Of a DNA stretch of 64,000 bases, positions 44,190 through 56,423 are shown one piece after another. Source of the DNA: Brachionus koreanus (Eukaryota > Rotifera > Eurotatoria > Ploima > Brachionidae); NCBI GenBank assembly GCA_016987375.1, contig PJRA01000473.1, positions 1,625,180 through 1,689,179 on the forward strand, read 5' to 3'. Made by a program: the position numbers and the translations under genes. Every line of letters starts with the position of its first letter. Positions within the stretch are counted from its first letter, which is position 1. The notes beneath the pieces are model-generated. The model saw only the letters and a list, made by a program, of their open reading frames with translations. It was not told the DNA's origin and ran no database searches.

Positions 44190-45620
44190 CTTAGAAAGTC
44201 TTCGTTAAAAGTTGTAGGATTTTTTCTTGTTTTTCTTTGGTCATTGATTCAGAAATAACAAGCTTTATTGACTCAGTTATTCAATCTCTCTTACATTCTC
44301 GATTGTTAAAGAAAATTTATCTGATTTTATCATTTATATTTTTCTTTTGAGATTTTCTAAGTTTCCTATGCTTTCATTTTCATATCTTAGTATTTGGTTT
44401 AATTCACTGAGGACCGATTTTTTACTAATATTATTTTAATTTTCTTTGTTTGTCTTCCTAGATATTCTAAAGTGGCTTCGAATTCTTCGAGTGTTTCTAT
44501 GGGTGATTCTGCATGCTGAGAGCTTCGGTTTGTTTTCTAGCATTTGAAGCGTTCGTTCATCTATTACGTTTACAGTCGATCCTGTATCCACCAGACATGA
44601 GATGGGTTTTCCTTGGAGTCTAATGGTTATTCTGACGCTTTCTTCTTCTCCTTTCGAGCCGATTAGCTCCTGTTCTGCGCCTGCTCTGACAGTGCTGATT
44701 ACATAGTCGACACTTGCCTTGAGTGCCAGGTATTCCGCATACTCTGCCTCATCTATTGTTCGTTGTCCTCTTGTTGCTGTTCTTCAGTATTGGTCGCCAC
44801 TTGTCTTATGTGTTTTGAATTGCTTTCTTGTAGTTGTGTGATCTGCTCTTTTGATGCTGGCTAGGGCCGCTATTGATGTATAATTTAGCTTGAGTTCGCT
44901 AGGTGCCTCCCCGGCATACTCTTGCAAAATGATTTCGTTGGCAGGACATTTTGATTTTTCCGTGTGAGATTTTCCACCGCAGTGACTGCACTGTGCGCTG
45001 CTGTATCTTTTGCCGTCTTGCTGTTATTGGTTTTTGTACTGTTTGTGTTAATGCTATGATGTCCCTGTTTTCATGTGTCGTCATCTGTTGACTTGCTCTG
45101 ATTTTTGCCAAACTAGCATTCAGACGCTCGTACCCGATCGCGATTTCTACCACTTTTCCGAGATTGGGCTCTTTTGTCGCGCGAGTGCATTTACTTTTCA
45201 CTTAATACGGCACCGGAGCTGCATTATTGAGCAATTTCTCTTACCCTTGTTACACATTCGTTTATACTTTCGTCTTTCGATCTTCTTGCGCTTCTAAATT
45301 CACATATTTCTGCATACACTGAACGTTTGGGAGTTAACTTGGTTTTTATATGCTTCTTAATGGCTGCTAAATCGTCATTGTCTTCCCAGCATGGCTCATG
45401 GCTGCAAAATGTTTCGTACATCTTGTCCCATGTGGAGCTTAAATTTTGTCCTATTGTACTCATATCTAACCCCTTGGTATTTGAATTCCGGTAACTATGT
45501 AAGCTGACTGACCATTTTTTCTCCTCTTTTTTATTGCTGTTATGGTGATGCTCTAATAGAGTGTTCTTCTGCTTGCTATGATTTTTAATTTCCTCGTCGC
45601 CAGCTGTTATGTTTTTGCCT
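44190..45620 (-). mobile_element. Ty3/gypsy-like LTR retrotransposon relic: gag and protease
   Basis: On the minus strand a gag frame opens at the ATG at 45463 (STIGQNLSSTWDKMYETFCS) and breaks near 45224. In the next frame, after a stop, gag continues (KEPNLGKVVEIAIGYERLNA). A CCHC-like zinc knuckle (CSHCGGKSHTEKSKC) lies near 44990-44940 and an aspartic protease with the DTGS site (ISCLVDTGSTVNVID) near 44605-44550. A MTKEKQEKILQLL stretch near 44250 resembles the linker before reverse transcriptase; the polymerase itself is absent. Upstream, TGGCGACGAGG near 45595 could be a primer-binding site. Higher G+C than its surroundings. Dead copy. Confidence 0.8.
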
Positions 45621-46627
45621 TGAATATTTCTTTTATTAGTAAATAAACTTTATAGTGTTTAAATTTTTATTTGTTTTTTTTACAATTATATTTTTTTCCC
45701 CATCCTTAATGTTGGAACATATATTTATATAGAAATTTGATAAGCTTAGCAACATTCTCCATAAACAAAATAGCACTCATCGAACTAATGCTAGCTAAGT
45801 TTCTCAGAGAACTTTTTGCTTCTGCTCCAATGGAGCTAAGAAGTAGAAACTAAACCAAAGGGAGAGTTAAATAAATAGCTAAGTTCATACATAAATACAA
45901 AATTAATAAAATAAATAAGATGAATGAATAAATACAAGCAAAAATAACTTCCATTTGTGATCGCAGTTGAGCTGCGACATCACACAAGTATCATTCCAGT
46001 TTTTTCCATTTCTAAGGCATGCATGAGTTTGGATGTTTTGGCTCTAATTGCGAGACCTATAATTCTTTTGGTTTTAGCTTTCTTTTCTCTATTTTATTAA
46101 TTTTTAGTGCTTCACATTCGAAGCTTAAGATAGATCGAAATTATGTTTTTTAGAGCTAGTATTTAATCTTTATTAAAACTAAAATAAAATATTTTAAAAA
46201 AATACTGCAAAAAAGTGCAACAGAATTTGATGCACCTTTTTTTTTTATTTAGGAATCCAAAATAAATCTCCAGATTGAAAATCATAACTTAAATGTGAAA
46301 ATAAAAATTGATCTATATAAAGCATTTGAGAGAGCAAAATGGTCAAAAGAATGATTAACTTAAAGAAAAATTAGGATTCTTAAAAAGACTCGGTAATAGT
46401 GAACTTGTAATCATGCGATTATTGTAATCCTTTAAAATAACGGAGAAAAGATTTTATTTTATTTTATTTAAAAATGTTTTATTTTAATAAATTTAATTAA
46501 TCAAAAAATGTAAGCGTTCAGTTTTATTTGCATTTGAATTTAACAATACCCTTGAAACAAAATTAGATTATTTTAATTAAATTAAACATTTGATTTTTTT
46601 TCCAATAAACAAAAAAAATCTATTAAA
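45621..46627. other. intergenic DNA with a probable antisense LINE end
   Basis: Near 46110-45890 the minus strand shows a coding scrap (KTKRIIGLAIRAKTSKLMHA), then a CGCAGCTCAACTGCG hairpin and an A/T-rich tail, the layout of LINE 3' ends. The rest is AT-rich and should include the promoter of the gene at 46628. Confidence 0.4.
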
Positions 46628-47171
46628 ATGAAGCTTTTTGATGCCGTTACAAACGCTTATAAAATATTTTTCCAGCATTTAATGCATGGCAAAGATGAGC
46701 ACATGAATAATACCAATTCTTCTAGTCTGCTTGATCACAACGATCATGATGATGAATTAATAGAATCGGTGAGTTTTATATTTTTCTATACATTACAAAG
46801 AATTAAAGAAAATTTTTCAAAAAAAAGCATCAGTCAATTCTAAATGCTATATTTGCTGCTTTATCAACGTCTTGTATTAGCTTGACTATTATTGTTTGTT
46901 TAATTATCAGAAAAATAATCATTTGCAGGTTTATTTCTTTTAATTACATACAAATAAAAATTAAAAACAAAAATCTATTTTTTTAAGATTACGCAATCAT
47001 TCAAGAATCAAAATTCAAAGATATCCAAAAAGCGACTTGGCTGTGGCAAATAACAGGAAAAAAAATGAAATAGCAATTGAAAACGTGGATCTAATATCAA
47101 CAGACAAAAAATTCAATCAAGCAACGCCAAAAAAATTTTGTCCAAAATGTAGCCCAAACAATTTTCTATAA
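46628..47171 (+). CDS. unrecognised single-pass membrane protein, 141 aa
   Basis: Three exons join in phase: 46628-46768, 46828-46928 and 46988-47171, with introns of 59 bp each. The N-terminal 47 residues are rich in Asn, Asp and His (SSSLLDHNDHDDELIES). Exon 2 is a membrane helix (ILNAIFAALSTSCISLTIIV at about 51-70) followed at once by a basic stretch (RKIIICRLRNHSRIKIQR). The tail is polar and ends with a CPKCS motif seven residues from the C-terminus. No signal peptide; the positive-inside rule suggests an outward N-terminus. I know no family for it. It lies 308 bp upstream of the first annexin in the same direction. A shorter two-exon reading is possible, but only the three-exon form uses the hydrophobic exon. 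Confidence 0.6.
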
Positions 47172-47479
47172 TTGTGTCATCCGATAATTTAGACTTAAAA
47201 TGAGTTGTTTTAGTTGTCTGATAGTATAAACCATGTTCATGCCATATTAAAAAAAGCAATTAAAATTGAAATCAATCAATTGATACTTAATAGTTCTGTA
47301 GAATTTGAACAAATTCAAATGAATTTTTCAATTGAAATATATTGAATCTCTTTTTTTTAATATCCGGAAAATTTGGACTGTTATTTTCTATTAGCTTAAA
47401 AAATTTATATAAAATAAAATCTAAATTGATCGAATATTTATTTTATTTTTTATTGTTTGAAAATTCTAATCTAACAAAA

Positions 47480-49007
47480 ATGGATCAATTTGAATTAGCG
47501 GCGCACAGTCTGCGAAAAGCAATGAAAGGAATGGGTAAAAATTATTTTTATATGCTGAAAATAAGCAATAAGTAGTCTGAAACATAGACCCTGATAACGA
47601 TAAAATTTTGTATATTTGTAAGTTCGAATTCAAGCATTAATACTACTAAAAAATTGAACAAAAAAATTCATCTTTTATTATTATTATTATTAGAAATATA
47701 GTTTTGGTTATAAACCCTGGCAGTTTGGAATGGAACTTAGTCGTTCCTTTCAGCCAACTGTAATAAGTTCATAAAAAGATTATAATTAATTTTAAAGCTA
47801 AAAAATAGTGATATAAAAATAAATGCTAATGAAAATAAAAAGAGTTTCTATAGAAAAAATTCATCTTTTCAAAATTATAAAAAAAAAACTTATTTTTTTA
47901 AACGAATTTTAAATCTTAAAATTAAGGAACTGATGAATCCAGATTAACAAATGAAATAATTTCTCATTCAAATGAACAACTTCAGCATATCAAAAAAGTT
48001 TATTTTAAATTATTTGGAAAAGTATTTAAAAAAAAATAGATTTACACTTTCTTTTAAAAATTTTTTCATCTTAAAAAGACGCTCGAAGAAGAGATCAAAT
48101 CAGAAATTGGTGGAAACTTTCTCGAGACTATTTTAGGACTACTAGAACCAATTCAAGAATTCGAAGCGAGTACAATTCATGAAGTAAATAAATAATTAAT
48201 AGTTAAATTACTTTATTTATCACATAAATTAAAAATTAATTAAATTTTAGGGATTAGGTAGAGATGAAAATTTGCTTATACAAACACTATGCCCCAAAGA
48301 GCCGCATGAAATCGAAATTCTCAAAAAAGTCTATAATAAATGTAAAATTTATTTTCACTGTGAATGAAAAATTAAAGTAAAAATTCTAGTGTTTGGCACC
48401 AATTTGGAAGCCGATATTGCAGAAGAGGAATATGGGTATGTCGGCAGAATTTACCAATCAATAGTCTCAGGCAAAAGAGAAAATTCTCAAACTAAAATTG
48501 ATATCATTTTAGCAAGAAAAGAGGCCCAAGAGCTTTATGATGTAAAACTTGATCAATTAAAAAAAAATTATTTCATTTTAATGAATTAAAAAGGCTGGAG
48601 AAGGAAAATTTGGAACTGATGAGTCCGAGTTTATAAGAATTCTGTGCACAAGATCTTTTCCTCAGCTCAAGGTTACTTTTGATGCTTACAAGCAGATTTC
48701 AGAAAATGACATTGAGAAAGCAATCAAAAAAGAAATGAGTGGCGACTTGGAAAAAGCATGTTTGGCAATAGTTAAATCATGCAGAAATAAGCCGGCTTAT
48801 TATGCTGAACTAATTCATAAATCATTGACTGGTATTGGTATCAAAGATTCGGATTTGATAAGAATTTTGGTCACAAGACGTGAAAAAGACCTTGTCCAGA
48901 TACAAAATGAATATTTAAGACTTTATGGCAAAACTCTGCATGATCATATAAAATCAGAAGTGAGTGGTTATTATGAGAAAATACTAATACATTTAATTGA
49001 AAATTAA
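47480..49007 (+). CDS. annexin A (first of three tandem copies), 303 aa
   Basis: Six exons join in phase: 47480-47534, 47927-48021, 48079-48183, 48251-48341, 48390-48541 and 48594-49007. The 303 residues hold the usual four annexin repeats with almost no N-terminal head. Type II calcium sites: repeat 1 GMGTDE intact, repeat 2 GLGRDE altered, repeat 3 with a K-F insertion in GEGKFGTDE, repeat 4 degenerate (GIGIKD). Annexins bind acidic phospholipids in a calcium-dependent way on the cytoplasmic side of membranes. Compared with the copy at 53519-54707 it shares nearly identical exon and intron sequence around 48528-48808 but is much more diverged elsewhere. Intron 1 is unusually long (392 bp) and contains a mobile-element tail. 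Confidence 0.94.
47660..47775 (-). mobile_element. probable LINE 3' tail in annexin A intron 1
   Basis: The minus strand reads CTGCCAGGGTTTATAACC, then AAAACTATATTTCTAATAAT and a short AAT repeat, which looks like a non-LTR element 3' end with its tail. It explains the larger size of this intron relative to the same intron in annexins B and C. Confidence 0.35.
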
Positions 49008-50340
49008 ATTTTAATAATAATTTTTAAATTATTTATGCTATCTAGACTGATTTATCAATAAAATAGATTTTATTATTTTGGTTTATTTCATAAATTTAAA
49101 CTTCAATTTTAATTTTTATTAATTTTTTTCAGAAAAAGATTAATTGAATAAAATTATTTATTAGAATTATTTTATTAAGTCTAGTTATATCTAAACTGTT
49201 TTAAAATATTTTTTCAGAATGAAACCATAATTGAAGCGTTGCTTATCAGATCATAAATATTTAATTTAGATCTCGTAAAAATGTAAAGTTACCTAAGGTA
49301 ACGGTTACCGTAATCGTTACCGAAAGCGTAAGCGTATGTTTATTAGCATTCATTTTAATATAAGGCTAAGCAGTTAACAAAAGCTTTTCCTTCCCAAATT
49401 TCTTTAAGAAAAATCTCAAATTATTTTTTTTAAATGATTTTTGTTTTCAAATTAATTAATAATACTGATTATCTTCAAATTTTAATTTAAGAATAAATTT
49501 TTTATAAATTAAAGATAAAAAGCTAAACAGAATTCAATTTTTTTTAGTGTTGTTTTATTTAGCTTACTATCATTCTGTATTTTTTGAGCCAAAATTTTTT
49601 TTTTCTCTTTAGACTTTGTTTGTTTTCGGCAATTTTTGAATCATAGAGACCTTTTATTCCACATTCATGCTCAAACTCATTTGATTTATTAAACAAGTGA
49701 TCATTAGTTTAAATTTTTCAATAGAATAATTTTTTGAATAAAAATTAAAATTAAAAACTTTATTAATTTCTACTTTTATAGGAATTTAAAGAAAAATAAT
49801 GAGTAAATTAAAATTTTGAAAGGGAAATCTAACTCTTACGCTTACTGTAAGGTTAAAGTATCTAAACTAAAAATTGCATTAAGTCAATTTAGAGATTTAC
49901 TCAAAAACATTAACAAACAAAGTTTAAATCATAAATAAGATAATAAGATAATATTTATTAAGAATTTAAAATCAAATAAAAAGAAAGTCTATAATTTAAA
50001 TGAGAATTTTTAAGCATTCAAAAAAAAGTATTGAAAAATTTGATCATATAAACTTGTACAAAATCAAAAAAAATCCAATTTTCATGAATGGAGAACTCAA
50101 AAGATAATAACTCTAGATAAACAGTCAAGAGGAAAGAATAGCAAAATGCATACAATTACAATTACATAAGAAGAGCTTGTTGGTATTGAAGCGGATTTTT
50201 GAATCAACCATTTACATAATGATTTCAATAAGCATTAAGAAAAAAATTTGGATAAACTGCAAGCAAAAACAGAAAAAAAAAAAGGAATTTTCAAAAATTG
50301 ACAAAATTGGGCAAATTCAGACAAGTTTAAAATTGACCAA
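49008..50340. other. intergenic DNA with a possible long inverted-repeat element
   Basis: GTTACCGAAAGCGTAAGCG near 49315-49335 pairs imperfectly with CTTACGCTTACTGTAAGG near 49833-49851, suggesting an old ~570-bp inverted-repeat element. No gene recognised. Confidence 0.35.
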
Positions 50341-50610
50341 NNNNNNNNNNNNNNNNNNNNNNNNNNNNNNNNNNNNNNNNNNNNNNNNNNNNNNNNNNNN
50401 NNNNNNNNNNNNNNNNNNNNNNNNNNNNNNNNNNNNNNNNNNNNNNNNNNNNNNNNNNNNNNNNNNNNNNNNNNNNNNNNNNNNNNNNNNNNNNNNNNNN
50501 NNNNNNNNNNNNNNNNNNNNNNNNNNNNNNNNNNNNNNNNNNNNNNNNNNNNNNNNNNNNNNNNNNNNNNNNNNNNNNNNNNNNNNNNNNNNNNNNNNNN
50601 NNNNNNNNNN
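50341..50610. other. assembly gap, 270 N
   Basis: A run of N between annexins A and B. Confidence 0.99.
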
Positions 50611-50762
50611 TCGGATGAGTGGCGCTGTTTATGATGAACGTCCCATAGTAACTTTGGCGGGTGACTGTCGAGTCGCAACCATACCATTGCCGGTCCCAAG
50701 TCCGGATGAGAAAATGGGAGGGTAAGGACTAGACAGACACACATATACACACTCCCTCTCAA
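50611..50762. mobile_element. GC-rich repeat-like segment at the gap edge
   Basis: About 120 bp with roughly 55% G+C in an AT-rich background. It contains TTGCCGGTCCCAAGTCCGGA followed by TGAGAAAATGGGAGGG. From memory, very similar wording is found in non-LTR elements across many animals, so this is probably the edge of such an element whose rest lies in the gap. Confidence 0.5.
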
Positions 50763-52086
50763 AGATTTAAAGAAAATTCAAATGGTAAAATTTAAGAGTT
50801 TTAAAAAATAGAGACAAATAATGTTAAAATTTTTATTCAAGTTATTTTTTATAATATAGTTAGAATCAAAATTCAAAATAGTTAATTATAAACAAGATGA
50901 ATCAATTTAGGAATGATTTAGGAAAAAATTTAATTTCATATTCAACCTCAGCCTCAGCTTAATCTCAAAAAGTTAAAAATTTGATGTTATCATTTTATTC
51001 ATTAAAACATTTAGGAAGATATATTGAGAAAAAAAAATGTACTTCAAATTCTAAAACAAGAGTTACAAAACCCAAACTTTATTTTTAACAAATAAAATTT
51101 ACATGATTTTGTGCCTGAAAATTCATGTACTACAATTAACTGATTAAATTAAAAATTGTGTTTGAAGAAAGAAAAATATTAATTGATAGACATTATTTAT
51201 GTTTGATCAGATTTCAGACGAAAACAATCGTTTGAAAAGATGTAAGCAGTGGAGGTTCACAATTGCAATTCGTTTGTTTGATTCTTTTTTTTGATTAATA
51301 TGACTTTAAATTCGTTGTTGTTGTGAATAGCCATGATATATTTCAGCTCTTCTAATGTCTTCAGATCTCCGGATGATGGAGCAAACAGCATTGATCAGCA
51401 GAATTAAAAACAAATTATTTTCTTGGCCAAACCAAAAATCATTTTCATATAATTGAAAAAATTGATAAAGAATTATAAAAAATTTTATTTTTTTTTTAAA
51501 AAATTCTCATATGGGGCAATATGAATGAATCTGAATCTCAAAATATCAATAATTTGAACTTTATACTGATAGAAATAATTTTTCTGATTGATTATTCTGA
51601 ATTTCTAAAATTTCACTTTCAGAAGCTTGGCTGATGTGAATATAAATTCGAGTAAATAGTTCACATGTTTAACAACCTCAGAGCAAAAAATGGCATCAAA
51701 ATAGTCATAGTTCTCTTAAATAGCGGCCAAGTCAGGCAAACAGTGCTCTGAACTCTCAATTAATAATCATCTCCTTATTTTTCTTTAATTTCTAAAAAAA
51801 ATGATCATTCAACTATTGAAATTTTTATACAGAAATTTTATCTGATACCTAACGAAAATAATAAAATAAACTGAAATAATTTTCATTTCTAATTTTTTGT
51901 TCAATTTAAAGTTTTTAAGTTTTCAGAAACCGTTCTTTTAGTCTTGATTTAAAAATTTCTTTATAAACAAAACAAGACGGTATTAGAATTTGAAATGTTT
52001 TAGACAATCAAAAAAGTTTAAAGAGATTTTTTTTCTCATCGAGATAACGATGACGTGAGGGTATCAAACAGAAGCAATAAAATTAA
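50763..52086. other. AT-rich intergenic DNA
   Basis: No coding signal or shared repeat recognised. Confidence 0.4.
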
Positions 52087-52296
52087 TTAACACTAGAACG
52101 TCCGAGGGGTTTTTTAAAAATTCAAACTTAATTTTTATTAAATATAAATAAAATTTTAAAAAACGGTTTTTATTATCCAAAAATTTTGATTGTAATTTAT
52201 TAGAAAATGAATAAATTTTCAAAGAAAATGTTTAATTTATCTTGATAACTTAATTTGAAATTTTAATGAGAAATCAGCCAGGCTTTCTAGTGTTAA
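52087..52296 (+). mobile_element. TTAA-flanked miniature element, copy 4
   Basis: TTAA at both ends, inverted CACTAGAA ends (left CACTAGAACG, right CTTTCTAGTG). The interior is the reverse complement of copy 1 at 10912-11133, with scattered differences and a few small indels. Confidence 0.85.
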
Positions 52297-53518
52297 TATT
52301 AATTCAATTATAAAATTTACTTTTTTACTAAATTGCTATGTTTTTTTCGACTGTAAAAAAAAGTAAAAAAAAATCTTAAAATTTTACCAAGAAATGACCA
52401 TTCAAAGTAATTTATTGATTTTAATTTTGAGCTTTTTGGGGAAAATATGGATTATATGCTTTTCAGCATAGATTTTTAGAAAGAATGTTATCGTTCTCTT
52501 TTAAGTCTTTATTCTATCATAACTCGCCTGAGAATTTAAAAAATAGATTTCTTAAAAATTACTCTAAGAAATTTAAGTTATAATTTAAGGAATAGTGCAA
52601 ACCTGATTGAACCAATGGCAAAAACGAACAGTGGAGAAAAAACATTTGAAATTTTTTATTCAAGATTGATTAATAGTTTTGTGATCAAAGGATCAATACT
52701 GAAATTTGCAATTTGAATTTTATTGACTTTGTAAAAAAATTTAAAAAATTTTATATGAATTTATCAATGTTTTTTTATTTTCAAAATAACAGATAATTTT
52801 AATTATTTAAAAATTTTATTAAACTAAATAAATGAAGTGTTAATCAGTCGATTACGATAAGGGCACTAGCCTGTTGATTAACCTTGAAAATGAAATTAAT
52901 TCAAATCTGAATATTTCAAAAACTAAACTTGTTATTAAAGAACTCTTTTGAAAGCTAATTAAATACTGAAAAATAATAATGGGGTCAACAGGAGTTCAGA
53001 TATTTTTAAATTAATTTTAAATCTATTATTTTAAAGGTAAGCTTAAAACTTCGAATGCAGATTCAATCTAAGACACGATTTAGTCATGACTAACTTGTCT
53101 AAAAAAAGTCTAAGTTTAAGGTCAAAGAGCTTTAATTTCAATGTTTATTTAAAAGCAGGAAAAAAGACCCGGATCGATAGAGAACAAAAATATTAGTTTT
53201 CAATGAGCTGTATGCTGAACTTTTGTTAAAAAGCTGAAACTAGGTTAGATTTTTTTTTAAATTTAAATATTCCTATAAATAATGCAAAAGTTCAGGTCAA
53301 AATTAAATTTATTCTCTTCCAAAAACCGTTTAAATTCTTTATATCTAATTCAATTAGCTTCAAAAATAGAAATGTTAAATTGTTCTTGTTTTATTTTTTG
53401 CAAATTAAAAAAAACGCTGAGTTTTTTGTTTTTAGAAAGGCGATGAATTCCTCATACACAACTAGGATAAATTTTAAATTCTTTTTTTTTAGAATAATCA
53501 TAAATCACTTGAATTAAA
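52297..53518. other. AT-rich DNA upstream of annexin B
   Basis: No gene recognised. The annexin B promoter should lie in the last part. Confidence 0.4.
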
Positions 53519-54707
53519 ATGGATAAGTACGAAGAAGCGGCCAAAAGTCTACGAAAATCTATGAAAGGAATAGGTAAATCAGCTAGATTATATTTTAAAG
53601 TGAATTTGTTTCATTGTTGTTAAACTCAGGAACCGATGAATCAAGACTAATTAAAGAAATAGTAAATCATTCAAATTCAGAGCGTCAATCTATCAAAGAA
53701 ATCTATCTAACCATGTATGGAAAGGTAAACAATCTAAATTCAATAAATAGAATATTTTAATTTTTATTATTAAAATTTTAGACACTGGAAGAAAGTATTA
53801 AATCAGAAATAAGCGGTAATTTTCTTGAAGGCGTGTTGGCTCTTCTTGAACCAGTCGAAAAATATGAAGCTAAATGTTTGAGAAAAGCTCTAAAAGCTTT
53901 GAATACAAACGAGAAAATTCTTATTCAAACACTTTGTCCAAAAGAAGCTTATGAAATTGAAAATTTAAAATTAGTCTATAACACAAGTATTAAATATCAT
54001 ATTCAACTTTTTGTATTAATATGCCTTTTTTAGCTTATGAGCGTAGTTTAGAAAAGGATATTGTAACAGAATGTAGTGGATACTTGGGAAGATTGCTTAG
54101 ATCAGTGGTCTCATGTGGTAGATCTGAAAATTACAGAATAGACTTTAGTTTAGCTAAAAAGGAAGCTCAAGAGCTTTATGATGTAAAACTTGATCAATTA
54201 AAAAAAAATGTTATTTCATTTAAATGAATTAAAAAGGCTGGAGAAGGAAAATTTGGAACTGACGAGTCCGAGTTCATAAGAATTCTGTGCACAAGATCTT
54301 TTCCTCAGCTCAAGGCCACTTTTGATCTTTACCAAGAAATATCAGGTAACGACATTGAGAAAGCAATCAAAAAAGAAATGAGTGGCGACTTGGAAAAAGC
54401 ATGTTTGGCAATAGTTAAATCATGCAGAAATAAGCCCGCTTATTATGCTGAAGAACTTTACAAGGCTATGAAAGGTCTTGGCACTAATGACGAATCATTG
54501 ATTCGTTTGATTGTTTCTCGATCTGAAGTAAAAATTTTGATCAATATTTTAACTTTTAATTAATTGTTCAAATTTAAATTTAAGATTGACTTGGATAGAA
54601 TTAAATGTGAATATGAAGAAATGTATAGTAAAAGTCTTTATGACGCAGTTAAATCTGAAACTAGTGGAGACTATAGAAAATTATTTTTAAGTTTGATCGG
54701 AAATTGA
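53519..54707 (+). CDS. annexin B (second tandem copy), 305 aa
   Basis: Six exons join in phase: 53519-53573, 53630-53724, 53782-53986, 54034-54182, 54237-54527 and 54585-54707. Four annexin repeats. The calcium loop of repeat 1 (GIGTDE) is intact; repeat 2 has lost it (ALNTNE); repeat 3 has GKFGTDE; repeat 4 has GLGTND. The intron that splits repeat 2 in annexins A and C is missing here, while an extra intron splits repeat 4 as in annexin C. The stretch 54168-54452, which includes a whole 54-bp intron, is almost the same as in annexin A. Confidence 0.94.
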
Positions 54708-55065
54708 TTTATTTACTTTGTGATTTATTTTTTAAAGATTTTTTTTAAATAAATAAATGTAAAAATTTCTTTTCAATTTCTAAAATAATAAACTTAAATG
54801 TGACATAATTTTAAGGATCGTAGTGATCGTAACTAAAACAAAATTATTTGAGTCAATAGATACATGAACTTTGATTAGAATTTTTAAAAACTGGTTGAAA
54901 TTTGCGACATTATTTAACTATGTTTCTTAATAATAAATACTTAAATATAAATACACTTTCTTTTACTCAATCTTACTTTATATAAGTAATTTTTTTTCAA
55001 TAGAATTTCAAAATGCCTTTTTATAAAATTTTGAAATTTTTTTTTAAAGCAAACTAAAAAGCTCG
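54708..55065. other. annexin B 3' flank
   Basis: AT-rich, with AATAAA-type sites just after the stop (near 54749). No gene. Confidence 0.45.
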
Positions 55066-55334
55066 TTTATTGATGGACAGTGATTTTCAAAATGACATAA
55101 CGACATCAATACAAACGGCCTAAAAGAGCTATTTCAACAATATCCTTATCGTTAATTTTTTTTTATGATTTAATTAATAATCGAAGCTTTGTTCTTTTCT
55201 TTTTTTTTGAGATGAAAAGTTATGATGAAAATTCTGTTTATAGAATATTTTGTTCATCTCTAAATGCCATTTAGCTAATTTAATTTTTTACGCGTTATGT
55301 CATATTAGAAATCACTGATCATCAATTAATAAAA
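55066..55334. mobile_element. inverted-repeat miniature element
   Basis: Left end TTGATGGACAGTGATTTTCA with AAATGACATAACG, and right end in reverse TTGATGATCAGTGATTTCTA with ATATGACATAACG: about 33 bp, imperfect. Roughly 265 bp in all, non-coding. It differs from the TTAA-flanked family. Confidence 0.75.
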
Positions 55335-56423
55335 GCCAATATGTATTTTTTATTCACAATTTGTAATTTTTCACAAAATGAAGGATTTTTCTGGTTTAAG
55401 AAACTATAATGATTCTCAATTAAATACATTAAATCATTTTTCATATTACTTTGAAGTAATTGTCTCAGGAAGAAATTCGTGTGTTTCAAGCAGAAATTTG
55501 ATACAAAGTAAAAAAATATAACTAAAAATTAATGCTTAATAAGCTTATAAACTTCTTTTCCTAAAAGTTTCAACTAATTCTCTAAATGCATCATCTCTGC
55601 AAGATGCCAAATTTTTTCAAGTTAAAATTATGCTAAATTTGTAGTGCTTTATCAAAATGTTCTTAATTAAAATTTGTAAAATTTAAAGGATTTTTTTTTA
55701 TTTAAAAAAAAAATTTAAGAATTTTCAATATTCTGTTCTGTTCTATTATTGTAGTAAATTTCACAAAACCAATTAGTTTTTTAATTGGTAAAATTAGCCA
55801 TAGCTTTACTCTTTTAAACAACATGAACTTCTGGCTTTTTTTTAAGAAATTTTTCTCAATTATAATTAATCATTATTCACCTCCATACTTTATTTTCAAT
55901 TCAATAATAGCTTTTCTATTTTGATAAAAACAAATTATTTAAGTTTATGCGTCATTATTTTGAATAAATAAAACCAAAATCCATGGCATCAAGCAATTTT
56001 AAAATTCAAGTTTTGGAAAAAATTATAAATGGCATTAATTTCAGCCCTTATTTTTTTTTAATTCTGGGTTCAAATGCTTAATACGATAATCAGTATGGCA
56101 ACTAAACTAAATTTTCAGTTGATTACACAACTTTGATTTGAAATAAAACTTTACAAGTTTTATTATTATAATTTTAGTTTAATTCATTTATTTAATATCA
56201 GAAAAAAAATATTGGAAACTCTATGGAAACCATTTTTTGCTCTTTCTAGAATGAATATATTTTTAAAAATTGAATTCACTTTTTTTCCTACCTGTTTTTG
56301 AATAAAATTTTAACTCTCAAATAATTACTTTATCTCAATTATACGGAGTATTAATTATAATTACGTCAGTTTAAAATTTTGAAATTTTTAAGATTATTTT
56401 TTTCGAGTCAAAATCTACTTGAA
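55335..56423. other. AT-rich DNA upstream of annexin C
   Basis: No gene or repeat recognised. Confidence 0.4.
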
